Shown here one piece after another: positions 1 through 11,465 of a DNA stretch of 64,000 nt (within the stretch, counting starts at the first letter, position 1; each line of letters starts with the position of its first letter). The DNA comes from Macrolepiota albuminosa. Its lineage: Eukaryota; Basidiomycota; Agaricomycetes; Agaricales; Agaricaceae. A program made the translations under genes and the position numbers. The notes below the pieces were generated by a model. It was not told the origin of the DNA and did not search any database. It saw only the letters and a list, made by a program, of their open reading frames with translations. The stretch covers positions 508,757 to 572,756 of the forward strand of contig JAMWFC010000088.1 in the NCBI GenBank assembly GCA_027475525.1. The letters run 5' to 3'.

Positions 1-675
1 ACAACGCTCGAAGACTCAAACGCTCGACACCTGAGATCACTCCACAAACTCCAACCGACGCACAGCAACACCCTCCAACCGGGTTAACACGGTATCCACA
101 CGGTAAACAAACTGAAAATTATTCATAAGCGAAAATGTAATGTATCCACTCAAAAAAAGAAAGGGACACTCAAAGCTCAACAACTCAAACGCTCAACACC
201 ACACAAACATAACAAAAAAAAAGATTCTGTATTCCAATTAATGAACATATGTCTAGTGATGGAGAGGCGTAGGGCGGTAGGGGTGATGGGTGTGGGTGGT
301 GGTGGTGGGGGGTAGTAATATTCTTCGATATAAACAAAAACGCGAACGGAAACAAAAACCCCGAACTCGTGTGTGTCTATCTAATAAATTCGGTGTGTGC
401 GAGGAGTTTTCAAAAAAGAAAAAAGGGTGGGAGGAGAGGGAATGTATGTATGCATGTATGCGCGCGCGGGGTGGGGGAGTGGGGTAAAAACGCGAGACGA
501 CACACGAACGCGGTGGGTGGTGGGGGACATGGAAAGAGATAAAAAAAAAAGGAGGAAGGAGGCAAGGGAGGGGGAAACATCAAACAAACGAACGGACCAG
601 GAGACAAAAAACATACACCACCCCTCCCCCTCCTTCTCCTCCTCTTCACAAAATCATCATCACACCAGCAACACC
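1..675. other. non-coding flank, low complexity
   Basis: I see no supportable gene here. The stretch is rich in A- and G-runs and contains short imperfect repeats of the type 'ctcaaacgctc' near 15 and 185. Overlapping open frames at 290-675 on both strands are low-complexity (Arg/Lys-rich or Pro/Ser-rich) and have no family features. It probably contains the 3' UTR of the ATPase gene that ends at 676. Confidence 0.6.
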
Positions 676-3600
676 TCACGTCCTACTCGGGTTCCTCGCA
701 AGCGTCGCGCCCGCTCTCTGCGCCTGAATACTACTAAACCTCTGCAACTCCTCAGGCTTCATCGACACCTTGCCTCCAAACCCAACCTTCCTCGCAGCGC
801 GCTTAATAAACGACACACGATTCGAGTACAACGACTCGTGCACAGACGCAGCGCGCGACTGAGTCCTCGTGATCGGCACACCAGTCGTCTGCACCTGCTT
901 CAGCGTCTCCCGCTCGTGTCGCTCACGCAGCCTCTTCACAATCGTCGCCTTCATCGCGAACTTGATCCAATCAAGCGGGAGGAACCACACGATGTTCTAT
1001 GCAGACGTCAGCTTCTTAAAGTTCAACTCAAAAACAATGGGGAAGACGCACCCAAACCCAGACGATACCGATCCATCCACCAGAGATGGCCTGAATCTTG
1101 GTGAAGCCCCAGTCACCGTACGCGGCAATGATCGACGAGATGAGCTGGGCGACGCAGAAAGCACACATGAGCGCGACCGAGGGTCGCTCCATGAAGAAGA
1201 ACCCGTGCGAACGCGTGACGAAGATGAGCGCCTGCGAGATGATGGCAACTTGGAGGTACACAATCATGTGCAGCTGCGGGTCGTTGTGGTCCACCGGGTT
1301 CGTCGCGAGCGACACGCCAAACTTGTCCTGGAAGAAGTTGGTCTCAAGGATCGTGCACACCAGGGCAACGCTACAGTCCCAAAAAACCAATCAGCACGAG
1401 CAAAATAAGGGAGAGGGGGAAAAGAACCCACGTCGAAGCAGTAAGATAAATACCATACGCGATCGCAAACGCGAAAATCTCAATGAGATCCCACGAATCA
1501 GGCGTCATGGACGGCAACACCCTATCAACCGAAAGCGTCATGATCGTTCCGTCGTTCAACAGCGCGATAATCAGAATCATAAACGGCGGGAAGTCAAACT
1601 TGTACGCGAAGGCCAAAATCGCAAAGGACATCACGATACGGATCGTCACCGCGCAAGCATAGATAGAGTAGTTCCTCATCCTCTGGAAAATGATACGCGA
1701 GCCACGGATGGCGTGGACGATCGTCGAGAGACCTGGTTCAGTGAGCACGATGTCAGCCGCACCACGCGCAGCGTCCGTAGCACCCTCGACGGCAATACCC
1801 ACGTTCGCACGGGACAGCGCAGGCGCGTCGTTGGCACCATCACCAGTCATAGCGCACAGATGCCCAAGACCCTGCAGACGTTTCACAATCTCGTACTTGT
1901 GCTCGGGGAACACGCCGGCGAACCCATCAGCGTCCATAATCATCTCGTCGAGGGATCCAAACTTGCTACCGGGCGTCGGACCGTCCTTGAGCACTTTAGC
2001 CGCGTACATGTGGTCGCCGAGCCCAAGACGCCTGCCAGTCTCCTTGGCGATGGCCAGCTGATCACCAGTAACCATCTTCACCTTAACACCGAGCGCGATA
2101 GCGTCGTCAATAGTCTGTTTCGTGTCATCACGCGGCGGATCAAAGATAGCAAGTAGACCAATAAGTTCGAAACCGTTGCCTTCAGCCTCAGGGTCATTGC
2201 CATCGAGCTCCTCGTACGCGACAGCAAGAGCACGCAGACCGCGCATCGCAAACTCTTCAACGTCAGCCTCGAGCTTATTCTCGATTTCGTCCGTCTTGTT
2301 CCGTGTGCAGAGTTCAATGATCATGCCCGTCATGCCCTTGGTCACGCGCTTCAGCTTGCCGGTCGCCTCCTCGCGGTAGGTGATCTCTGTTCGCTTGTCG
2401 ACGGGGTTGAATGGCTTGAAATCAAGGAGCTTGATGCCGGCGCGCGCACGAGAGGGGTCACCGATGGCACCAACGACAGACGAGTCGATGGCATCCTGGT
2501 TCTCGGTACGGGAGGCGTAGGCAGCAAAGAGGATAACATCCTCGGCAGAGAATGGGCCGTAGGTACGGATGGTGTTGCGGTCAATTGTAAGCTTGTTGGT
2601 GGTCAAGGTACCAGTCTTGTCGGAGCAAAGGATAGTGACACCGGCAAGCTCCTCGATAGCCGTGATACGTGTGACAATGGCCTTGTGCTTGGCGAGCTGC
2701 TGGGCACCGACGGCAAGAGTGACGGACAAGACGGTAGGCATGGCAATGGGGATACCACCGATCAAGAGGACAAGAATGTTGTCGAGACCACGGCGGTAGC
2801 TGTAGCGGAAGCCGGCGTAGAGACAGAAAATCTCAGCAAGGACAAAGATACCGATGGAAACGAGACAGAAGGAACCGATTTGAGCGAGAATCTTCTGCAA
2901 GTGGCCGGTAGTGTCGTCGTCCTGGCCAACGAGGGAGGCAGCGCGACCGAAAAAGGTGTTGGCACCAGTGGAGATGACAACTCCCTCAGCCTCACCATTT
3001 TTGCAAGTAGAACCACTATTTCATCGGGTTAGCGCACAAGGCAATAATAGAAAAAAATTCAAGACATACGAGAAACACTGATCACCCTCCTTCTTGTTGA
3101 TGGGGAGCGACTCGCCGGTAAGAGCAGCCTGGTCGATAGAGACGTTGATAGATTCTGTGAGACGGCAATCGGCGGGGACAATGTCACCGATTTTGAAAGA
3201 GATCATATCACCGGGGACGAGGTTGGCGGACTCGATTTCAGACCATGAACCGTCGCGCTTGACCTTTGCCTTGGGAGCGAGCGAGTCCATGAGGGCAGCG
3301 ACGGCGTTACCAGCGTTACGTTCCTCGTAGAAACCGATGGTCGAGTTGACGAAAAGCAGGAGAATGATACCGACGAAATCTTCCCAATCGGGAGCACGAC
3401 CTTCACCGTTGGAGAGAGCGATAGCGACGAGGGCGGCACCTTCCATGACCCAAGAGAGAGGATTCCACATGAAACTGAGGAACTGTGGGTGACAATGTAA
3501 ATGTCTCGGCTAAAAACATGCAAAAAAAAGGGTTACCTGAAGGAAGGCATTTTGCTTTTCGTGCTCAAGTTTGTTGGGCCCGAATAGCTCGAGACGACGT

Positions 3601-3983
3601 TCGACCTCGGCGTGAGTGAGACCTTCGGTCGTACATTGGAGAAGGGTAAAGACGTCGTCAATGACAATAGTCTCGAGGTCGACCTTTTCCTTATCATAAA
3701 GGTCCTCAACCTTGAGTTCGATCTAAGAATAAAAAAGCGATCAGATGGGAAAGGGACAAGTCGGAATGAGTGACAACAGACCGTGGACATGTCAACATTA
3801 GCATCTAAAAGAGAATGAGCAAGGGATGGAATAGAAAGGCCAAAAGGACGCACGAGTAGCCTTTTCCTCGTCATGGCCGAATTCCTTGTACTCTCTCTTC
3901 CTCTTTTCTGGCGGAGGAGATGGTGTGCCCTGTTCAGGAGAGCTGGCTTGCGGGCCTTGATCCTTTTCGACGTCTGAAGTCAT
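676..3983 (-). CDS. PMA1: plasma-membrane H+-ATPase (P-type, type IIIA)
   Basis: This P3A ATPase pumps protons out of the cell and sets the plasma-membrane potential that drives nutrient uptake. My exon model on the minus strand is 3854-3983, 3782-3804, 3537-3722, 3070-3482, 1432-3015, 1052-1370 and 676-996. The phases agree throughout and give 991 aa, the usual length for basidiomycete PMA1. Visible motifs are TGES in the actuator domain, the phosphorylation motif DKTGT, the hinge TGDGANDAP, and the early membrane segment [13 protein letters not shown]. The N-terminus is acidic and Pro-rich, and the C-terminus carries the basic regulatory tail with a final Arg/Thr-rich stretch. Introns are 49-61 bp with donors such as GTGCGT, GTATGT and GTGGGT. 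Exon 2 is a 23-nt microexon. No damage is visible. Confidence 0.95.
3782..3804 (-). other. PMA1: 23-nt microexon of PMA1
   Basis: Intron 1 (3805-3853, donor GTGCGT) and intron 2 (3723-3781, donor GTCTGT) leave only 23 nt between them. Exon 1 ends with one spare base and 23 nt restores phase 0. Together they encode HANVDMST, which runs smoothly into the [13 protein letters not shown] segment of exon 3. Skipping it would shift the frame. Confidence 0.75.
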
Positions 3984-5120
3984 AGCAGCAGTGATAGAAG
4001 AGAGGCGGACTACGGCCCTTGGTGGGGATGCGACGCGGCGGACAGCGAGCGAGGCAAAACAAACTGGATGATGGAGGGAGAGAAATCAATGGCTGCCTGT
4101 CTTGACCGATTCTCCTTTTATTCGATCAACATGGAAATACGCGCAAACAGCCGCTCCGACATCCGACGTGCCCACCCATGGGACATGCCGCGTCCCCGGC
4201 CACCACCTGCGCCTCCAAAGGGCCCCGTCCCGTCGCCCACACCACGCCCTGCCGAATCTCCGACAGCGGAGTTTCAACCAAAAAAAAAATTCCAATGACT
4301 AAGGCGCGATCACGCTTCCGTCCCGCCGATCTGCCAGCCGCCGGCAATTCAGTCCCATCCGCTTCGACACGGAACGAGTTTTAATAGGTTTTTATTGGAC
4401 GGACGAAAGCTAGTCTGGTACTTGCGTCTCATCGCGCCAGAGCTCGCACAATCAACGCGACGTCATTAATATCATGCCGCCATTTTGGCGCTTCTTACCC
4501 CGCATTCGACTTAGGGGCTAGGGGCTACCAGGCACCCAGCGGATGCGCGTCCCGGCTGCCTCTGTCCTCCACCTGCTAAAATCCAAGCTTTACAGTGCAA
4601 CCAGCACAGCGACTCATGCGCAACAAGTCAAAACTGCGCCTCCCCCACATCCCTATCTACATCGATCAATTACATATCGCAAGGCACATGCCCAGCCCTG
4701 GTCTTTGCATTTGAATTACAAGATCCGACTTGAGCGCAACGCAGCCGACTTTAGTCATCCTCTATACAATCTTTAGTTAACCTTTAGTTAATGATATCAT
4801 AAACTTTAGTTGGGCCTGGTACTGCCTGGAAACACCCGTATCTAAAGCAACTCTACACCAAGTATCAAGGCACCAGCGCTGTTAAACAACGTCATTACAT
4901 ACATCCACAGTCCAATTCCAACGTTCTCTACTCGGAGCCAGACCCAGATACAAACGCGAACCCAGCCGTACACCCGAGGAGTTTACAGCCGACGACTTCT
5001 ACACACCTATTCCCGTCCTTAACACCGTCCCAGTATGAAATACCAAAACCCTAAAGCCCCGGCATTTCACACAAAAACACGGAATTAACACGGCGCCAGA
5101 ATCCAGGACAGGAACCACGA
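3984..5120. other. ATPase promoter side and intergenic DNA
   Basis: The first part must contain the promoter and 5' UTR of the minus-strand ATPase gene. I see no convincing gene; the short open frames at 4068-4776 overlap on both strands and have no family features. I could not identify specific promoter elements. Confidence 0.5.
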
Positions 5121-5124
5121 ATAA

Positions 5125-5535
5125 AAGAGACGCGGACGGACTCAATGCGCTAATTCCGCGTACCCTGGTGTCTGGTGTCCTATCTCAGAAAATACAGAAG
5201 CAGAAGCAGAGACTCTGTCTTTCCGTGTCCACAAACAAAATCCCGGTCTCTAGTACCGACGCGGACTCGATGCGCTAATTTCGCGTACCGGCGTCTGGCG
5301 TCTGGTGTCTCAGGGTGTCCTCTCTCTGAATGAGTTTACGAAAAACATATCAGAAAGCAGAAACCCTATCCAGCCACAAACAAAACCCCGGTCTCTAAAA
5401 ACACCACGAAAAAAGCAACGCGGACCCAATGCGCCAATTTCGCGAAAAAAAAACATATCATATATATCAGAAGCACAGACCCTGTCTTTTGTCTCCACAA
5501 TCGCCACAAACAACAAACACCGGTGTCTCCTCCCA
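5125..5535. repeat. degenerate tandem repeat, about 3 units
   Basis: Three successive units each start with a form of ACGCGGAC followed by AATGCGCTAATT or GATGCGCTAATT, at about 5133, 5258 and 5419. Each continues through a GGTGTCT-type or AAAACATATC stretch, a 'CAGAAGCA...GACYCTGTCTTT' stretch and 'CCACAAACAAAA...CCGGTCTCT'. Units are about 125-160 bp and have diverged. No coding function is suggested. Frames open across this region on both strands are by-products of the repeat. Confidence 0.7.
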
Positions 5536-8050
5536 TTGTCTAGACAACGACCCGCTATTCGAACCCACGCACCGCACCCCTTCCCACAATCCCTCAACAC
5601 CTCAGTCCAAACGCAATCACACACCACACACCACACTGTGGCACACCAATCCAGCACCGTGAAAACCAACACCCCATCCATCCATGGCCATCCACGAAAC
5701 CCACGATCCACGCCCCTCAACGTCAACAGCCACCGTGCGCGAAATACGCCGGCGCGCAACGCGGGGCACGGGCCTCAAGTGCGGACATACGCCATTGGCT
5801 AGCTCCCCGTCCCAGTCGTACCCACCCTGATCACACGTATCTATCTACATATCCATCTACACACATCTCCATCTCCGCACATCTCTGCGTAATCCTCGCA
5901 TCACCAATCGCCCATTAGTCGATTATACATATATCATATTCTATTATTTCGTGGCAATATTATGGGTTTCCCCTTGTTTGGTTATCTGCATACAGTTTAC
6001 CGGCGCACGGCATTCGTCCGGCCGGTTCAAACTCCGTTTGAATCCGTTGGCGGCAGGCGCGCGCGTGGGGGTTGGACAGACGTCCCCCTTGTGGTCCGAG
6101 TCGCTGACGGGCGTAAGACGCTGAGCCCGTGACAGGATATGCCAAGGGCTCCAGGGGGGTGAGGTGAGGTAGGACCCAAGTGCACACGCACAACACGCAC
6201 ACACATTTAATCCCAAAACCGGGTCGTACGCGCCGAGGAAGGAGGCAAGGGGAGGTCCTCCCAAACTCTTCCTCATATTCTTAACTTACCTTTCGATCAG
6301 AGCTCAAGCGCGACTTAATCCCGTACAGATCTCGAAGCGTCGTCCGTGGGTGTACACTCAAATCCACGATTTCGTTTCCCGCTATGTAGCTTCCAGATGC
6401 GCTTGGCGGACACGTTAGACTTGGTAGTAGCATGTAGATGTAGATGTACGTGTATAGGTATGTGGGCTCGTGTAGCTTGCCAACCCAATCCAATCCAATG
6501 CCCAGGACACAGAACTACGAGACGCGAGGTTGGCTCCGAGCCGAGGTAACGGTTTGCACGAGGCTTCCTAGGAGGAAGCTGGAGTCTGTAATTGGACATC
6601 AAGGATGATACCGCCATGAACTATCATATCACGATGTGATTTCGCTGTTCATGTTTCAGAGGAACGCTAATATTACACGAAAACCCGAGGAAACATCAAA
6701 TCCCTCATTACCACGAACTAAAATACCAAGCATAACGTAGCGTTAAGTGCAAGTGGGAACGAAAAGTAAGGTGATTGATGGACATGGTTAATGATGATAT
6801 GATGATATGGATGATATGATATGATGATATGATGATTGATGATGATGATGCTTATACTGGTTGGTCCGCGTTTCAGAGATTGTTTTTTAGCAACAGTTTA
6901 TCAGTATTATTATTGGATAGTCAATTTCCCGGTTGAGTGATAGGGTTTTAGCATCAAGGGTGCATGGAAAACCGGGATAAATCAGAAAGAATTTTCTTAA
7001 AAAATAGAACTCGTACAAGCATACAAATCGCAAACAAAAAAGATGAAGATAGAAAAAAAAATTCCGCCGCCGTCGTCGTCGTCGCACTAACAAATTCACA
7101 ATTAGACGCCGTGTGTGGGGGAAGAGGCAACTTTCCGATCATCCCGCACAGCCATCTCGCATCTCTCAAAAATGCGAGACATATGCATCACATTGCAATT
7201 TTTCTAAAAAAAAAAATCGTCCCGCGGATAACTGCCATCCTATCGTGCCATGTCATGATGGGAGCCGGCAGCACCGGTATCATCCCCTATGCAGAGAAAA
7301 CCAACACCAAGAGCAGTTATCCGTGGTCTGTCACCCTCCACATCTGGGCAAATCCGGACCGGAGTCCTCTGACCAAACTACTTTTACTCAAAAAATCGCG
7401 GAGTCCGATCCGACGTCCGAGGGGCTGGCTGAACGTTTGAACCCCCTTGGCGAGTGCAACCCTACGCAAGTGCTAATGACTCTTGAGAATTCCTAAAGGC
7501 GGATGACTAAATCTGACGATCGATGTGTAGGGTGAATATATAGCTAGGTAAAGAAAAGGCTTTTGGACCGTGGTTCATTTTTTCGCGATAAGCTAAGGGC
7601 GTGCTTGACTACAAATCGTAAATCAGCATTTGTCGGTGTACTTCGGATACGAGGCTTCTACTCTAAGCAACCTCGAACTAACAGCGAGAACACCAGCCTG
7701 ACGCGTGGGATCCAATGGGCGCGTGGTCAAGCTCAAGTCTTGTTTTCGCGAGTCTGTTTTCAACGAAACTTGGTAATTCGAAGTTGGCTTAACTTGGGAA
7801 ATTTATTTACATAGTGACTTTCAAGGCCGAAGCTTACAGACCCTGGTCATTGCAACACGTAGGAACCATTCTCGACGGCGTCGTCGTTGTTAGAAAGGTC
7901 TGCGCGTATATCTTCATAAAAATGATCAGCCGTACTAGCGACTTTCAGTCTTGGGTATATACAATAGCAGGTTAAATTGGTTATACAGGTCATCTCTGGG
8001 TGTTAGAAAACTAGAAAACTGAAAACTCGTGCATTCGTACTTGTATCTGG
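5536..8050. other. non-coding intergenic DNA with a GATATGAT microsatellite
   Basis: No supportable gene is visible. From about 6780 to 6855 there is a simple repeat built from GATATGAT and GATGAT units. Small frames in 5944-7814 are short, overlap on both strands and resemble no family I know. Confidence 0.5.
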
Positions 8051-8839
8051 CTAGACATCGGGTATGTTTGTCTCTTTAACTCCACTCCAACGAATCCATT
8101 TAAAATCCTTTTTCGTGATGCCTTTTCTACCATGTTCATTCATTCCGTTGATGCAGAATCTGCGGAGCGCCGGCATTTCGAACTTGTTCAGCATTTCAAT
8201 TGGGTTCACGAACAGTTCTAGGAACTCTATAACATACAGGGACGTCATTCTGATCCTTCCTTCGATAAGATGGCTCTGGAACCCCGGGAACATGGTTGTT
8301 GTTGTCCCGTGGTCTGGAAGTGTGAGACGTCCGACGTAAAAAAAGACGAGTGTATCCGAAAGCTCTTTGAGAAGGTAGGCACAATCACATACCGTGAGAT
8401 CGCAAATAAGGGAGAGGGTTTTCAGCCTCGAGGGAATTGTCCCGGGGCTGAGAATAAGGGGTAACTGAGTGCGATTGCCGAAGAAGATCAACCTCTGAAG
8501 ATACGGGAGCGTGAACCTCCCCAGGCCTTGGACCACGTGTGGTAGAAAATCGGGGAATCGTATGCAGATTTCTGTGCACCGATTGAATTGATCCGCCTCG
8601 TTGATCTCGCGAAGTCCTTCTTCAAGCAGCTTCAAGCTTTCTGATACAGGTAAATGAACGGAGGGTACCAATACAATCATGAAAACCTCGTAGATCAGGA
8701 CTCCAGAGCTATTAGGTTTTCCGGGTCTGGTCAGGCGCTCTGTGAGTGCCACACGGTCTTTTCCCGAGAAGTTGTCTGTCACATCCAGACAAACTTCGAC
8801 TAGGCCGTTCTCCTGAACGTCAAAGGCGAATTTAGACAT
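8051..8839 (-). CDS. F-box/LRR-like hypothetical protein
   Basis: This is a single-exon frame of 262 aa with no recognised catalytic motif. Its texture, regularly spaced Leu/Phe with short hydrophobic strands such as LPYLQRLIFFG, SRLKTLSLICDL and MPALRRFCINGM, resembles the degenerate leucine-rich C-terminal half of the many basidiomycete F-box proteins that select targets for SCF ubiquitin ligases. I do not see an N-terminal F-box, so the gene may be an atypical member or may lack a 5' exon. The end, KKDFKWIRWSGVKETNIPDV, reaches a normal stop. The family call is an inference from pattern. The coding call rests on the length of an uninterrupted frame in a region otherwise full of stops. Confidence 0.5.
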   Translation of the reverse strand: MSKFAFDVQENGLVEVCLDVTDNFSGKDRVALTERLTRPGKPNSSGVLIYEVFMIVLVPSVHLPVSESLKLLEEGLREINEADQFNRCTEICIRFPDFLPHVVQGLGRFTLPYLQRLIFFGNRTQLPLILSPGTIPSRLKTLSLICDLTVCDCAYLLKELSDTLVFFYVGRLTLPDHGTTTTMFPGFQSHLIEGRIRMTSLYVIEFLELFVNPIEMLNKFEMPALRRFCINGMNEHGRKGITKKDFKWIRWSGVKETNIPDV

Positions 8840-9731
8840 CTGTTTCTGTTGATACTGTACGTATAATGATCAGCGGTGATGGAGAAAAACAAATGGTCGG
8901 ATTCACTTACTAAAAGACGAAAGAGAGGTGTCAAGGAGCTGCCCGCAGATAATTGATTTCTTTCGAAATTAGAGGGTCTTTATTGCGGTGTCCGTAACAG
9001 CTTCTTTATTTGGACTGATGGCGTATACCGATTGACTGGGCTTCATATATAGGATTAAGAACAAAAGAATGATCATCCTTGGTTTCACTATTATGGTGAC
9101 CTTGAAGTCGTCAAAGAGGCGACACTGATATCGAGTTCGTCAAGAGATCTTGGCCGTTTCCATGCAACTACAAGGCATCCCTTATGGCCGATTGTCACTT
9201 TGGTCCAACGAGCACAACAGCGGCTAGAAAAACAATAAAAACCCAAGTACAACAGACTCCTTTTTGTACGACTGGATTCTAGAGCCGTGGTGATCTGAAA
9301 TTTAACAAAAGTCAAGTTCGCTACGACGGCCGAAGTAACGTAAATCGAGAGTACAAGCGTGGGCCCCAGCCATGGATTTGGGACGTGGCAGGTAAAGACT
9401 TATTCGATGAAAGGAGGATACCGCTTTGTTGACCACTTGGAACTCAGACCGGGTAGTGCCGTAGACCGATCAAGGTTGAAAACAATCCAGGGCTTGGTGG
9501 CCTGGCCAAATGGAGAAACGGAATTTGGCCAGGGTGGAGTCTTTGCCTGCGGTGGCAGTAAGTCACGAGGTAATTCTTTTCTTCTGAGTGCACCCTCGCC
9601 ACCGCACACGCGGCAAAGCTCGCTGAGGCCTTAGTTGCGCAAATTTCTCATCAATCTCACCGTGTCACAACTCTCATCAAAAAAAAAAAAAAAAACTCTC
9701 TCAAAGGTCTTTTTCGCAGAGTAATTCAGAT
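8840..9731. other. 5' flank of the tyrosine-recombinase element
   Basis: There is no convincing gene. An A-rich run (about 9679-9696) lies shortly before the gag frame. The left end of the retroelement should lie here, but I could not match a left terminal repeat to the sequence after 14592. Confidence 0.4.
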
Positions 9732-11425
9732 ATGTTGACTGTACTAGTAGACCCCAACAACGAGATTCGTCCCGACTACATGTTAGAGGAGTTTCGAAAT
9801 CTGAGAGAAGCGGTGAAGCATGGCAGAGAAGAAATGACTGATGAGCGTGCTGCGGAGATTTTGTTGAATGAATGGAATCGTGGAGTCGAAAGAAGAAAGT
9901 TAGCGTGGGAAGCAGAAAGAGAAGAAAGGGAAGCAGGGGAAGCAGCGAGGAGAGAGCAAAACGAAAGGGATTTAGGAGAACAGCGAGGGAGAGAAGAAAG
10001 GGGGAGGGGCGTCAACGAGGTAGATGACGCAACGCTAGAGACGAGGCACTCGAGAAGGTCCTCCCCGGACATCGATGGAAATGCCCCCAATTTAGTCGCA
10101 GGCAAGGCCGTACCTGAGTCAATTGAATATCCTCCCGCGCGCTTCGCTATAAAAAAACTGGGGGAACGGGAGTACATCGAACTGGGATACTTTACACCAG
10201 AAGCGAGGTCGGAGGCAGCAAAGAGCGAAACGGTGTCGTCGAACGAAGTATTCTCCCTAACAAACGACGACAACATCTTAGCGCTCAAACCGGTAGAGAA
10301 TTTTAGGTCAAAAGCCAAAGTATTGCAAGACGAGGACCTATCCTGGGACCAACTATGCATCGCATCCACGAATTTCTTAGAGCATATCATCACGGAAAAA
10401 TGGCCGAACAATATGGTAGACGCAATGCACACATTCTTTTTCAGGATAACAAATCACAAACTGAGGAACGACGGTGCAGACGGCATAAAAGTTCTGATCA
10501 ACTATCAAGCCAGAGTCAGAAGAGAATGGCATCGACAAATAAAGAACCCACCTAGAGATGGGATCTTTGACATAGGGATCATTGATGACCGTCTTCTCAG
10601 GAGCATAAAAGACCGGTTATATGATCAAAAACGTGCAGCAATCGTGGCAGGTCAGCATTTCTTATTCTCGAGAACGACAAGCGTTAACCCTCTCACTTTC
10701 ATCTGCTGGCCATCCTATCGTCCCAACGATTCACCCAACTTTGCATGATGTCGCTACCGCACGCCTCATGGTGACACTCTCGCCTGCACAATAAACTCTT
10801 TGCTCATCGCAAAACAAAATTCATGCATATGCGACACTCTCGCACGCAAAATCACAAAACTCTCATGCACAAAATGCGACATTCTCGCACGCATAACGCG
10901 ACATTCTCGCCTGCTAAACGCGACATTCTCGCTTGCGAATAACACGATATTTGGTCCACATCTATCACAGAACTGACAGCTTTAAAAAACGAAACCTCGA
11001 CCCTAGTTAACAGCGGAAGTAGAGGAAAAAGAGCTAGATCCGTCTCGTCAGAAAGGGGCAGGCATAACCGCTCGTCCGAAAAGAAGAGGCCAAGGGACCG
11101 ACAAGACGAGGGGTTTTTTCCATCCCGCGCAGGCGCATCGACCGAATCGAGGACCTCGATCAACGCAGCCTGCGCGGTCTGCCTCGGTCGCCACACCCAC
11201 GATATTTGGAGTTGCTCAGCCCACGAACTCTGGAACGGACAGAGGGCACACGTTCGACGAAACAAAAACAACAGACTCGTCAACCCAGACGGGAAAGAGA
11301 TCTGCACAGATTGGCAGAAACCCAGGGGATGTCGAGTTCTATCACACGACCACAAACACGAGTGCTCGGGATGCGGCAAGAGAGATCACGGAGCTCAAAA
11401 ATGCCATTTGGCACAACGGGTTTAG
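9732..11425 (+). CDS. gag-like protein of the YR retrotransposon
   Basis: The first part (9732-10748) encodes 338 aa. It starts with a long charged coiled-coil-like region, rich in Glu/Arg around residues 30-100, followed by a helical domain (SWDQLCIASTNFLEHI onward). A second open part in another frame (10943-11422, stop TAG 11423-11425) encodes an Arg/Ser-rich linker and two zinc-knuckle-like Cys/His clusters (CAVCLGRHTH and CSGCGKRDHGAQKC). A GT-AG intron at 10651-10970 would join them in frame as AAIVA-ELTALKNE. Without splicing, the zinc region would be cut off by the stop at 10748. The donor GTCAGC is weak, so splicing is an inference. The alternative is a minisatellite insertion that broke the frame. 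Confidence 0.55.
10771..10942 (+). repeat. minisatellite of GCGACAYTCTCGC units
   Basis: The core GCGACATTCTCGC occurs at 10876, 10898 and 10920, an exact 22-bp period. More diverged copies lie at 10771 and 10831 (GTGACACTCTCGC and GCGACACTCTCGC). Each core has GCGA and TCGC arms that could pair. The array lies in the gap between the two gag-coding parts. Confidence 0.8.
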
Positions 11426-11465
11426 GTTTGCCACTCCCTACAATGCTGAAGAATGGCAGAGCTCT

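Noticed and set aside
5305..5802. 165-aa and 149-aa frames on opposite strands
   Set aside because: They run over the degenerate tandem repeat, overlap each other, and have no family features.
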